A stretch of DNA of 64,000 bases. Source: JABAAW01 sp965216605. Its GTDB lineage: Bacteria > Pseudomonadota > Alphaproteobacteria > JABAAW01. Numbering within the stretch: the stretch's first letter is position 1; each line of letters opens with the position of its first letter. Where the stretch lies: positions 992,001-1,056,000 of the forward strand of contig CBDCGG010000002.1 of the NCBI GenBank assembly GCA_965216605.1. The letters are read 5' to 3'. The translations under genes were made by a program, and so were the position numbers. The notes beneath the pieces were generated by a model. The model saw nothing but the letters and a program-made list of their open reading frames with translations. It had not been told where the DNA came from and ran no database searches. Shown here one piece after another: positions 26,212 through 34,854 of this stretch.

Positions 26212-27064
26212 ACAAAGTCTGAACAGCAGCCTCCGTAGCCTACACCCCCTCGGCGGAGGATGCATCAGCACCGCCTATCGCATCACCCTCGCTGACAGCA
26301 GAAATATCGTCGTCAAGTGCGGCTGCGGGCACTTTCTGCTCGAGGCGCGTATGCTAAAAGATTTGGCGACCGCTCGTCTGCCTTGTCCCGAAGTCTTGTA
26401 CGCCGACGACGACATGCTCGCGCTCGATTGGGTCGCGCACGAAACGACAGCAACGCCCAAGCAGGCGGCAAAAGATGCGGCGCGCGACGCGGCGAGGATT
26501 GTAGCGAAGTTGCATCGCGCTGTTTCACAGCCCTCTCCCTTCTTCGGCTACGCCTACGACACGCCGCTCGGCAGCCTGCTGCAAGACAACCGCGCCAATA
26601 CGAGCTGGGTTTCCTTCTACCGCGAGCAGCGTCTGCTACCGCTCGTGCGCGCCTGTTTGGAGAAAGGGCAGCTTGATCTAGATCTTGCGCGTGTGATACG
26701 AGAGCTACCGCTCGACGATCTGCTCGCGCATCGTGCTGATGTGCGTCCCGCTCTGTTGCACGGCGACTTGTGGGGAGGCAACATTCTTTTCTCGCACAGT
26801 CGCCTTGTCGCGCTGATCGACCCCGCGCTCTATTACGGCGATCCGCAAGTGGATTGCGCCATGCTGCGGCTGTTTCCTGCGCTGGACGACGATTTTTTCT
26901 CCAGCTACCGCGAAGCTACCGACTCTCCTCTCGCGCGCGAGGAGGAGCGTCTGTGCGACGACCTCTATGCGCTGTATCCTCTACTCGTGCATTGCCTTCT
27001 GTTCGGCAGACGCTACAACGCATCGCTGGCACGAGTTTTGCATAGATACCGACAGAAGAGGTAG
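26183..27064 (+). CDS. Fructosamine/ketosamine-3-kinase family protein
   Basis: The 293-residue protein of the fructosamine-3-kinase/aminoglycoside-phosphotransferase-like fold phosphorylates sugars bound to protein amino groups so that the adduct falls off. Seen are the glycine loop LGGGCISTAYRI, the ATP-Lys region IVVKCG, the catalytic loop LLHGDLWGGN and the metal motif LIDPALYYGDPQVDCAML, the last two diagnostic of the family. ATG 26183 is chosen over an upstream in-frame TTG (26174); it overlaps the phosphatase gene by 29 bases. Bacterial members usually act on ribulosamines or erythrulosamines. Confidence 0.87.
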   Translation: MRRVLRARLEQSLNSSLRSLHPLGGGCISTAYRITLADSRNIVVKCGCGHFLLEARMLKDLATARLPCPEVLYADDDMLALDWVAHETTATPKQAAKDAARDAARIVAKLHRAVSQPSPFFGYAYDTPLGSLLQDNRANTSWVSFYREQRLLPLVRACLEKGQLDLDLARVIRELPLDDLLAHRADVRPALLHGDLWGGNILFSHSRLVALIDPALYYGDPQVDCAMLRLFPALDDDFFSSYREATDSPLAREEERLCDDLYALYPLLVHCLLFGRRYNASLARVLHRYRQKR

Positions 27065-27161
27065 CGGGTCGCTCCCGTCTGGAGCACTCTTTTAGGCAGA
27101 AGCCTGCACGGAAACCTCGCACGGAAAACACGGCGCGAGATCTACAGGAGACTTTAGGATT

Positions 27162-28178
27162 ATGGTTGGTAAGGTTCAACTTTCGTTCGATCAGCGGCAG
27201 GGTCTTTATGCCTTGCAGCAGATAGAGCGTTTTTCAGCGCGCACAGACAGGCGGCTGACAACGCAGCAACGGCTGCATTCGCCCGCCGACGGCGTTACGG
27301 ACTATTTCATCGCCGAGCAGCTGGGAGAGACGGTCGGCATCTTGGAAGCTCGTCAGGGCGAGATCCAACAGGGTATCTCGGCGTTGACAGCGACGACAAA
27401 GGGTCTCACCTCGGTACGGAATTTTTTGGACAAAGCAAAGGCTTTTGCCGTCAACGCGAGGCAAACGCTACGTAACGACAAGCCTACGGTGGAGGACGAG
27501 TTGAAGCAGCACACGGAGATTTTCCTGAGCACCTTCAACAACCTCATCCTTGTTGGCGAGAATACCGAGTATTTGGAGCTGAACCTCATCACCTCGACCG
27601 AGCAGCGACTGCTCGTGCGCTACAGCGAGGACAGAGAGCAGCTGTTGCGGGTTTCAGGACGTAGCCTGTTTACCTCAACGACCGACTTCGAGACCGGCGG
27701 AATCTTCTCGATCAACGGCGTGAGGGCAGGCGCGGACGCAGAAGTGTTTTCCTTGACGGGCAACAGGCTGGTGTTGTCGAACTTTCTCAATGTGCAAACC
27801 TATCCCGATCCAATCAACCCCGGTGCGACGCTGGATTTTTCTTTCAACGGCTTTTCCTCCCTGCTGGAATACGAGAGGCTCGGCGGCGTAGCCGATGTGT
27901 TCTTCGATGCAATCGCAGAAAACATCGACCGAGCACTCGACAGGCTGGAGGTGCACGAGCAGTATTTTGCAAACAATCTCAACATCTTGCAGACGCGCGA
28001 GGCATTCACCCGTGTCTTCTCGCAGACGCTGCAGACGGGGAGGTTGGAACTCACGAGGGTCGATACCAACGAGGAGGCGGTAACCCTCTCGGTGTTGCAG
28101 ACGCGCAACGGGCTTGCCATCTCTTCGCTATCGCTGCTCGACGAGAGGCACGATCAGCTCTTGCGTCTGTTGCAATAA
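27162..28178 (+). CDS. Flagellin-like protein (divergent)
   Basis: The 338-residue protein has a flagellin N-terminal D0/D1 helix region (LYALQQIERFSARTDRRLTTQQRLHSPADGVTDYFIAEQL through FLDKAKAFA) and a matching C-terminal helix region (LNILQTREAFTRVFSQTLQTG to LLDERHDQLLRLLQ). A short middle domain (about residues 170-240) separates them. It could also be a minor flagellin or hook-associated (FlgL-type) filament protein. AGGAG stands 11 bases before ATG. It is unlike the next flagellin in sequence but shares the C-terminal QLLRLL(Q/S) end. Confidence 0.8.
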   Translation: MVGKVQLSFDQRQGLYALQQIERFSARTDRRLTTQQRLHSPADGVTDYFIAEQLGETVGILEARQGEIQQGISALTATTKGLTSVRNFLDKAKAFAVNARQTLRNDKPTVEDELKQHTEIFLSTFNNLILVGENTEYLELNLITSTEQRLLVRYSEDREQLLRVSGRSLFTSTTDFETGGIFSINGVRAGADAEVFSLTGNRLVLSNFLNVQTYPDPINPGATLDFSFNGFSSLLEYERLGGVADVFFDAIAENIDRALDRLEVHEQYFANNLNILQTREAFTRVFSQTLQTGRLELTRVDTNEEAVTLSVLQTRNGLAISSLSLLDERHDQLLRLLQ

Positions 28179-28217
28179 AAATCGCTTTTTTTAATATTTT
28201 TCTATTTTAAGAGCGAA

Positions 28218-28283
28218 CTCCAAAAGACTTTTTGGAGACTTTTTGAAGTTTTCTTGTTTTTACCTTGAATTTTCAAGGTTTTT
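28218..28283 (+). terminator. Terminator hairpins after the first flagellin gene
   Basis: Two hairpins stand in a T-rich stretch: CTCCAAAA/TTTTGGAG (28218-28225 with 28230-28237) and ACCTTGAA/TTCAAGGT (28262-28269 with 28272-28279), the latter followed by T4. They separate the two flagellin transcripts. Confidence 0.6.
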
Positions 28284-28331
28284 CACCTTAAAGAAAAATT
28301 TATTTTTTTTCGTTTTTTTTGTATTTTTTAG

Positions 28332-28360
28332 TTGACAAAGAAGGCGCGAAGCCTCATTAT
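28332..28360 (+). promoter_or_regulatory. Strong sigma70-type promoter of the main flagellin gene
   Basis: TTGACA (28332-28337), 17 bases, CATTAT (28355-28360). The predicted leader is about 130 bases and contains the perfect hairpin CCAAGG-AGAA-CCTTGG (28369-28384) and a second AGGAG/CTCCT hairpin near 28420. It then ends in AGAAGGAGG before the ATG. A long structured leader fits post-transcriptional control of flagellin, as known for FlbT in Caulobacter. Confidence 0.65.
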
Positions 28361-28497
28361 GTCGGTATCCAAGGAGAACCTTGGGGTTTTAGACCGCAGA
28401 AGGCGGGCGTTTTTAAGCAGGAGCTTTTCTCCTCGTTTGGGATACTGCCATAAGTTTTCTGTAGTCTGCAACAAAAGTCCAGAAGGAGGACATTCCC

Positions 28498-29835
28498 ATG
28501 GCAGACGATATTGCCCTTAACCGTGCGCAGCGCACGACCCTTTTCTCGCTGCAACAAATCGAACGCGATTCCACGGTCTCGCAACGCCGCCTTTCGTTCG
28601 GACGGAAGATCGTCGATGTGACGGACGGCGCGGTGCAGTTCTTTCAAGCGCGTTCGCTGTCGAGTCGTATTGGCGACATTCAGGAGCGCGGCGAGCAGGT
28701 TGACCAAGCCATCTCGGCGTTGCAGACCTTTGTCGGCGGCTCGCAGAACTTGCAGAACCTGCTCGATATCGCGCGCGGTCATGTGCTTCGCGCCGAGGCC
28801 AACCTGGAAAATACGGCGGCGGCACAACAGACGCGCCAGAGCATCACGAGGGACTTCAGAGAAGCGCTTACGAACTTCTACGAAACCGCGAGATCGCTTG
28901 AGTACAACGGCTTGAACTTGCTGACCGATACGAACCGTAGCTTCACAGTGCGTTTTAGCGATCGCGCCAGCGATCAGCTGCGCTTGCAAGGACGCAACCT
29001 GTTTACCGACGGTGCCTACACGCTCGACAAGGGTAACTTGTTTGGTAGAGATGTCATCAACAACAATGGTGGAATCACCTTTACAGGTATCCAGCTGGAC
29101 TTGGATGTGGCCGATGCTACTGCTAAGGACGCGCTGATTGTACGCGGCGATCTGTTAGCAACGAGCTTTTCCCTTGCTACCGATGGTGCCACTACCGGCG
29201 GCAACCTGGGCATCGCTGCTGGCACCACCGAGAATGTGGTATTTGCCCCAGGTGCTACCCTGAGTGTAGGAGCAGGTACCTTTGCAAGGATCAATGGTGC
29301 TACTACCAACACAAGCGTTGGTGCTACGGCTCAAACTTACAGAAATGTAGATAGGGTCGCATTAACCGTGGGCGAGAACACCAGGGTCACTGACAATGGC
29401 GATGGTAGCTACACCATCGTGGATATTGAGACGACTGCCGCTGGTGCCACCACACCCTTTGTCCGACTTGGAGCAAATACAAGCAGTGGTGTTACCGGAG
29501 CTGAGACGGTAGGCGAGGTGCGTGGCTTCAGTGCCATCGATACCCGCAACAGTGGCGTTCTCGATGAAATTCGTTTTGCGCTCGATCTCGCCAAGGATCG
29601 CTTGGAGACGATCGAGAGTGCGCTTGGTAGCAATGTCGCGTTGTTGCAAGAAAGGCTTTCTTTCGGCATCGGCTATGGCAACGATCTGACTGTTGGCAGA
29701 GACAAGATTGTTCTTGCGGATGTCAACTCGGAGGCGGCGATTCTGACGACGCTCAGGACTCGCAACCAAATCGGCATTGGAGCTTTGGCTTCTAATGCGG
29801 AAGCCGAGCAGCAGCTCTTGCGATTGCTTTCGTAG
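28498..29835 (+). CDS. Flagellin
   Basis: This is probably the major filament protein, 445 residues. The N-terminal D0/D1 region (LFSLQQIERDSTVSQRRLSFGRKI through LLDIARGHVLRAEANLENT) and C-terminal region (LDEIRFALDLAKDRLETIESALGSNVALLQERL to QQLLRLLS) are flagellin helices. The middle (about residues 170-345) is a Gly/Ala/Thr-rich variable domain exposed on the filament surface. Codon use in that middle part is more relaxed (GGTGCTACC-type) than in the conserved ends, suggesting recent exchange or repeat growth. It has its own promoter, a strong Shine-Dalgarno site and a terminator, as expected for a highly expressed gene. Confidence 0.9.
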   Translation: MADDIALNRAQRTTLFSLQQIERDSTVSQRRLSFGRKIVDVTDGAVQFFQARSLSSRIGDIQERGEQVDQAISALQTFVGGSQNLQNLLDIARGHVLRAEANLENTAAAQQTRQSITRDFREALTNFYETARSLEYNGLNLLTDTNRSFTVRFSDRASDQLRLQGRNLFTDGAYTLDKGNLFGRDVINNNGGITFTGIQLDLDVADATAKDALIVRGDLLATSFSLATDGATTGGNLGIAAGTTENVVFAPGATLSVGAGTFARINGATTNTSVGATAQTYRNVDRVALTVGENTRVTDNGDGSYTIVDIETTAAGATTPFVRLGANTSSGVTGAETVGEVRGFSAIDTRNSGVLDEIRFALDLAKDRLETIESALGSNVALLQERLSFGIGYGNDLTVGRDKIVLADVNSEAAILTTLRTRNQIGIGALASNAEAEQQLLRLLS

Positions 29836-29847
29836 AAAAAAACTCAT

Positions 29848-29907
29848 AAGCCAGCTCAAGAGGCTGGCTTGTGACGGACAGGCTCGCGGAAACGCGAGCC
29901 TGTTTCG
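29848..29907 (+). terminator. Double-hairpin terminator of the flagellin gene
   Basis: The first stem is AAGCCAGC/GCTGGCTT (29848-29855, 29863-29870). The second is ACAGGCTCGCG/CGCGAGCCTGT (29878-29888, 29893-29903), 11 bp closed by a GAAA tetraloop and followed by a T-rich tail. Confidence 0.85.
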
Positions 29908-29957
29908 TTTTAATGGGGGAGTTGTGAATTGGAAAAGACGAGATTTGATTAATTTTA

Positions 29958-30105
29958 ACAGGTGGCGGTAGTGTCCCAAAAAACGGGACTTATGTTTTGA
30001 CGGAAACGCAAGACGAGCGAGCCGTAGGCGAAGTGCGTAGAAAGCGCTTACGCGCGCAAGCGCGCGTTCGTTTACTCGTCAATACGCAAGTCATGTCCTT
30101 TGTGT
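29958..30105 (+). mobile_element. MITE-like element, copy 1 (one degenerate end)
   Basis: The left end has TGTCCCAAAAAACGGGACT (29972-29990) preceded by ACAGGTGGCGGTAG. The next stretch (GACGGAAACGCAAGACGAGCGAGC) and the stretch near the right end (CGCGCGTTCGTTTACTCGTC, 30061-30080) match the reverse complement of the element at 58467-58639. The right terminal repeat has decayed. No coding capacity is seen; the island 29836-30138 has no gene. Confidence 0.75.
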
Positions 30106-30138
30106 CTGCAACAGCGCACGCTCTACGCAACAACGCCC

Positions 30139-32115
30139 CTACTCCAGCAACAATTCCAGCCGCCCCGACACCGCGTCGCTCTCCCTAATTCGTACCCCCA
30201 CCTTCGAGCCAAAAGCAATGCGCACCCCCCCAATCTCTACCTCCTCCCTCGCACGAGAATAACGATACCCCCCAATCGAACCCCGCATCACAACCCCCTC
30301 AATACCCCAACCCACCAAACGCACAAAAAAACCAAACCCCATCACCTTAATAACAATCCCCTCGTAAATCTCCTCACCCCCATCCCCCCCCTCGCGAGCC
30401 GCCAAACAAGCGCACACCATACGCTGGAAAACAACGCGCTCCAACGCAATAGCAGAACGCTCGTTCGCAACAAGACCCTCGCACAAAGAAGAAGTCACTC
30501 TAGGCAATCCCTCCCCCGAATCATCTCCCAGCCCCAAAAGCTCCAGCAAAGACCGATGCACGCACAAATCCGCATAACGCCTGATCGGTGAAGTGAAATG
30601 ACAATAATAATCCAATGCCAAAGCAAAATGCTCCTCACTGCCAACCCCCCTTCCCCCAAGCCCATATCGAGCCTGCGACTGCGCCCGCAAAATAGCCTCG
30701 CTCGCCAAAAAAGAAACACGCTCCCCACGATCCGCCACCCCCGCCAACACAGCTCGCAAACGCCAACGCAAACCCTCCGCCGCATCATCCTTGTCGTCTG
30801 TTTTCTTGTCGCCTCGCTTGTTGCCTGCTTTGTCCGCCTTTTTTCCTCCCCCTAACAGAGACGACAAGCCCAAAGTCGACAAATCCTTCTCGAAGTCCTG
30901 CCACTTCTCAAGGCTCGGCTTCTCATGCCCGCGCGCAACAAAACCCACGCCCGCCTCCGACAAACGCTCGGCAACCGCAACATTCGCCAAAATCATCATA
31001 TCCTCGATAACTCGATGCGCATCGCTCGACCACCTACCCTCAACACCCCCGCAACGCATTCCCCCCCGTCCCCCCCTTTTGTCCTGTTGTTCCAAGTCCT
31101 GTTTTTCTAATTGCACCACATACTCCTCGCGCACAATATCCAACGCTCCGCGCTCCCGACGACCCCGCCCCAAAGCACGCCACGCACCATACAAACGCAA
31201 CACCGCCTGCTCTGTCTCCCCCCGCTCCGTCTTGCTCGCGTTCTCCCGCCCGCCGAGAATCTCTTCTGTCATCCCTTCTATCATTTCTTGCACCGCCTCG
31301 TAGGTCAGACGCGCGCTCACCCGTATGACCACTCGCGCAAAACGACTTTGCAGCAGCCTGCCCGCAGCATCTATCCTCATCTCCGCCATCACGCACGGTC
31401 GATCCTTGTCCGCGCGCAACGAACACAAGTCCTCCGAAAGCCTTGTCGGCAGCATCGGCACAACCCTGTCCGTCAAATAGCGCGAGTTGCCGCGCAAACA
31501 CGCCTCCTCGTCCAAGCGTGAGCCAACCCCCACATAATGCGCAACATCCGCAATTGCTACGCGCACCAACCAACCCCCTTCCTCGCACTCCTCTGCTTGT
31601 ACTGCGTCGTCGAAGTCGCGCGCCTGCTCGCCGTCTATAGTCACAAAGTCAAGCGTACGTACGTCTTCGCGTTCTCCCGCATAGACATAACCCTCCAGCT
31701 GCGCCGCTTCCAAGAGAACCTCTTCTGAAAAATCCGTCTTCACAGAAAGCTGTTGCAAACTCAACGCGCTCAAAAACGACGCATTGCCGTCAAAGTATCC
31801 CAGCGACTCCAGCACACGCGCGTAAAACACCTCGCCCTTCTTCTGCAACTTCGCTCGCACAACCTCGCCCGCGCTTACACCGCGCGCCTCTTCGATAGGA
31901 AAAAAGCACAACTTTCCGCGCTCCGCCAGTCGCAAGGACAGAGCCGTCTGTGTATGGCTCTGTGTATGGCTTTTGGCACGGCTCTTGTTTTTTGCAGAAC
32001 CCACAGCGCGTTCCGCGACTTTGATCTCGCCATAGACGATCGATCCTTCTGTCAATCCTTCCCGCAACTTAGGTGCGCGCCTGCGACCGCCCGCGTGTCG
32101 CTGCCTTTGATACAC
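30139..32115 (-). CDS. rnr: Exoribonuclease R (RNase R/VacB family)
   Basis: The product is a 658-residue 3'-5' exoribonuclease. The RNB catalytic domain shows TIDGEQARDFDDAV (metal-binding Asp cluster), GNSRYLTDRVVPMLP, LCSLRADKDR and YCHFTSPIRRYADLCVHR; a C-terminal S1 domain begins near IYEGIVIKVMGFGFFV. Compared with E. coli RNase R (about 813 residues) it lacks the N-terminal helix-turn-helix and one cold-shock domain. Two Lys/Asp-rich or Gly-rich inserts interrupt the RNB domain. The GTG start shares one base with the topA stop and follows GGAGG, so it is coupled to topA. The 3' half of the gene is strikingly G/T-rich on the coding strand. Confidence 0.92.
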   Translation of the reverse strand: MYQRQRHAGGRRRAPKLREGLTEGSIVYGEIKVAERAVGSAKNKSRAKSHTQSHTQTALSLRLAERGKLCFFPIEEARGVSAGEVVRAKLQKKGEVFYARVLESLGYFDGNASFLSALSLQQLSVKTDFSEEVLLEAAQLEGYVYAGEREDVRTLDFVTIDGEQARDFDDAVQAEECEEGGWLVRVAIADVAHYVGVGSRLDEEACLRGNSRYLTDRVVPMLPTRLSEDLCSLRADKDRPCVMAEMRIDAAGRLLQSRFARVVIRVSARLTYEAVQEMIEGMTEEILGGRENASKTERGETEQAVLRLYGAWRALGRGRRERGALDIVREEYVVQLEKQDLEQQDKRGGRGGMRCGGVEGRWSSDAHRVIEDMMILANVAVAERLSEAGVGFVARGHEKPSLEKWQDFEKDLSTLGLSSLLGGGKKADKAGNKRGDKKTDDKDDAAEGLRWRLRAVLAGVADRGERVSFLASEAILRAQSQARYGLGGRGVGSEEHFALALDYYCHFTSPIRRYADLCVHRSLLELLGLGDDSGEGLPRVTSSLCEGLVANERSAIALERVVFQRMVCACLAAREGGDGGEEIYEGIVIKVMGFGFFVRLVGWGIEGVVMRGSIGGYRYSRAREEVEIGGVRIAFGSKVGVRIRESDAVSGRLELLLE

Positions 32116-34817
32116 TATACCTCCTTCCCGCCGTCTTTCTCGTTCTTCGTCGTACGCTTTTCCGTCACTTTTCGGGTCGTACGCTTTTTCGTTACTTTTT
32201 TGGTCGTACGCGTAGCAGTACGCTTGGCTGTACGTGTGGCGACGGGTTTCGCTGGTCTCTCGCCTTCTTTCTGCGTTGTTTTTTCTAGTCGCATCTTTTT
32301 TTTCTCCAACACCTCGATCGCCTCCTGCAGCGACACGGTCTCGTGGTCCAGTCGGCGTGGTAGCGAGGCGTTGATGGCATCAAAGCGCAGATAGTATCCG
32401 AAGCGTCCTTTTTTGACGATGACGCTGCCTCCGCCCTCAGGATGCTCTCCGAGCAAACGTCCGTCTGAGCCTCCCTGCGCGATCACGACCACGGCGCGAT
32501 TGACCCCGACGCTCATGACATCGTCCTCCTCGCCCAGCCCCGCATAAGCGCCGTCGTGCAGCAAGTAGGGTCCGAAACGCCCGATCCCCGCCTTGATATC
32601 CTTGCCCGTCTGCGGATGCACGCCCACCTCGCGCGGCAACGAAAGCAAGGAGCAGGCACCCTCCAGCGTGATCGTCTTGGGGTCGAACTGCTTCGGCAAT
32701 GCGGCGCGTTGGGGTTTTTTCGTCTTAGTTTTCGGAGCGTCTTTACTCTTCACCACAGCTTCGCCGCGCTGAACATAAAGTCCGTAAGGTCCGCGGCACA
32801 GATAGACGCCCAGCGATGTTTCAGGGCAAAGCCCCAAGGCGTGAGGAAAGACGATGTCACCTAAAACAGAGCCTTCTAGTGCTTCCTCGTCGGCTAGCCC
32901 TCGCGTAAAGCGGCAATCGGGGTAGTTGGCGCAGCCGATGAAGGCTCCGTGCCGACCGGGGTGGATTTCTAGCCGTCCCTCCTTGCAAGTCGGGCAAGCA
33001 CGCGAGGCGGCAACGCCTTCCTCGTCTTTCGGAAAGTAGAGCTGCGCCCAGTCCGCGTCCAGTTGCGCGCGCACTTCTTCGGGCGAAAGCGACTCGCCTT
33101 TTTGCAGGGTTGCGTGAAACTCGCGCCAAAAGCCCTCGAGCGCGTCGCGCCACAGAGCCTCTCCGCCTGCAATTTTGTCGAGGTCTTCTTCCAAGCCCGC
33201 GGTGAAGTCGTAGTCGACATACTTCGTGAAGTTGTGTTTCAGAAAGCTGGTCGCCAGCCTTCCTGAATCTTGCACAACAAGCTTGCGACCCTCCAACGCC
33301 ACATAGCCGCGCAGTCTCAACACATGGAGAATGGCGGCGTAGGTCGAAGGTCGTCCGATCCCTGCCTGCTCAAGGTCGCGAATCAAACGCGCCTCCGAGT
33401 AGTAGGCAGGGGGTTGCGTCTCGTGTCGCTCCGTTGCAACCTTCTCTGCTGTCAGCTTGTCGCCCACCGCCAGCGCGGGCAACGACGCTCCTCCCTCGCG
33501 CGAGGCATCGTCTTGCGAATCGGGCGAGGAATCATCGTGCAAGGAATCTTTATAGAGCGTAAGAAAGCCGTCGAAGACAACGCGCGCATGCGTTGCGCGC
33601 AAGCCGATGCTCGTCCCTCCTTCCTCCGTGAGTTCGATGGCGAGCTTGTCTATCTGTGCGCTCGTCATTTGCGAGGCGAGCGCGCGTCGCCAAATAAGTC
33701 CGTAGAGCTTGCGTTGGTCGCTCTCCAACGATGCGGAAAGTTTTTCGGGTGTGGTGGCAAAACTTGTGGGTCGGATCGACTCGTGCGCTTCCTGCGCGCT
33801 GCGCGCCTTTGTTTTGTAGAACCGAGGCTTTTCGGGCAGGTAGTCCTTAGTAAAAAGCTTGCCGAGCGTCTTGCGCGCGTCGGCGACCGCCTGTCCGCTC
33901 ATCGAGAGCGAATCGGTACGCATGTAGGTGATCGTTCCCGCCTCGTAGAGTTTTTGTGCGGCACGCATGGTGCGGGCGGGCGAGAAACCGAGCTTGTTGG
34001 ATGCCTCCTGCTGCAGCGTCGAGGTGATGAAGGGCGGCGAGGGATGCCGCTGCACACGCGAGGGTTTCACATCGGTTGTGACATAACTACAGGCACTAAC
34101 ATGCTTTTTGATCGCCGCAGCCTTTTCCTTGCTGTCGATGGAGAGTTTGGAGAGTCGTTTCCCTTCGTACTTGACGAGCTGTGCCAGCAGCGTGCCTTTG
34201 GGCGATTGCGCCTCGACCTGAACGCTCCAATACTCCTGAGCGACAAAGGCTTCGATCGCAGCCTGTCGCTCGCACACCATGCGCAAAGCTACCGATTGCA
34301 CCCTTCCCGCCGAGCGTGCCCCCGGCAGCTTGCGCCACAGCAGCGGCGAGAGAGAAAAGCCAACAAGGTAATCTAAGGCGCGTCGCGTTCGATAGGCATC
34401 GACCAAGTCTTCGTTCAACTGCGCACGCGCTTGCGTTAAGGCTTCGGTGATCGCGTCCTTTGTGATTTCGTGGAAGGTGATGCGTGCAACATCGAGCTGC
34501 GCAAAGTTTTTACCCAAGCGTTCTTTCAGGATTTCGCGCAAGTGCCACGAGATCGCCTCGCCTTCGCGGTCGGGGTCGGTCGCTAAATAGACGCGATCGA
34601 CCTTCTCGACCGCTTTGAGTATCGGCGGCAATGCCTTCTGCGCGTTCTCCGTTTCCTGCCACAGCATGGCGAAGTCCTTGTCCGTGTCGACCGAGCCCTT
34701 TTTGGCAGGCAAGTCGCGCACATGCCCGAAGCTGGCAAGCACGCGATAGCCCGCGCCCAAGTACTTGCTGACAGTCTTCGCTTTGGCAGGCGACTCGACA
34801 ATCACCAACGCGGACAT
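32115..34817 (-). CDS. topA: DNA topoisomerase I
   Basis: This type IA topoisomerase relaxes negative supercoils. The 900-residue product has the Toprim start (LVIVESPAKAKTVSKYLG, DPDREGEAISWHL), the active-site Tyr in TITYMRTDSLSMSG (near residue 300), a C4 zinc finger (CPTC...CANYPDC) and C-terminal repeat domains (GLYVQRGE, IGRFGPYLLHDG, GRFGYYLRFD). It ends in a Lys/Arg/Thr-rich tail of about 45 residues, a common DNA-binding tail in alphaproteobacterial TopA. It is followed without a gap by rnr, a pairing frequent in alphaproteobacteria. Confidence 0.96.
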   Translation of the reverse strand: MSALVIVESPAKAKTVSKYLGAGYRVLASFGHVRDLPAKKGSVDTDKDFAMLWQETENAQKALPPILKAVEKVDRVYLATDPDREGEAISWHLREILKERLGKNFAQLDVARITFHEITKDAITEALTQARAQLNEDLVDAYRTRRALDYLVGFSLSPLLWRKLPGARSAGRVQSVALRMVCERQAAIEAFVAQEYWSVQVEAQSPKGTLLAQLVKYEGKRLSKLSIDSKEKAAAIKKHVSACSYVTTDVKPSRVQRHPSPPFITSTLQQEASNKLGFSPARTMRAAQKLYEAGTITYMRTDSLSMSGQAVADARKTLGKLFTKDYLPEKPRFYKTKARSAQEAHESIRPTSFATTPEKLSASLESDQRKLYGLIWRRALASQMTSAQIDKLAIELTEEGGTSIGLRATHARVVFDGFLTLYKDSLHDDSSPDSQDDASREGGASLPALAVGDKLTAEKVATERHETQPPAYYSEARLIRDLEQAGIGRPSTYAAILHVLRLRGYVALEGRKLVVQDSGRLATSFLKHNFTKYVDYDFTAGLEEDLDKIAGGEALWRDALEGFWREFHATLQKGESLSPEEVRAQLDADWAQLYFPKDEEGVAASRACPTCKEGRLEIHPGRHGAFIGCANYPDCRFTRGLADEEALEGSVLGDIVFPHALGLCPETSLGVYLCRGPYGLYVQRGEAVVKSKDAPKTKTKKPQRAALPKQFDPKTITLEGACSLLSLPREVGVHPQTGKDIKAGIGRFGPYLLHDGAYAGLGEEDDVMSVGVNRAVVVIAQGGSDGRLLGEHPEGGGSVIVKKGRFGYYLRFDAINASLPRRLDHETVSLQEAIEVLEKKKMRLEKTTQKEGERPAKPVATRTAKRTATRTTKKVTKKRTTRKVTEKRTTKNEKDGGKEV

Positions 34818-34854
34818 AAGACAAGGCTTGTGGGGTTAGGGAGGACTTGCGTGT

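Noticed and set aside
27100..27135. Sigma54 (-24/-12) promoter before the first flagellin-like gene (CTGCACGG...TCGCA)
   Set aside because: The spacing between the two elements is 12 rather than the required 10, and the GG is degenerate.
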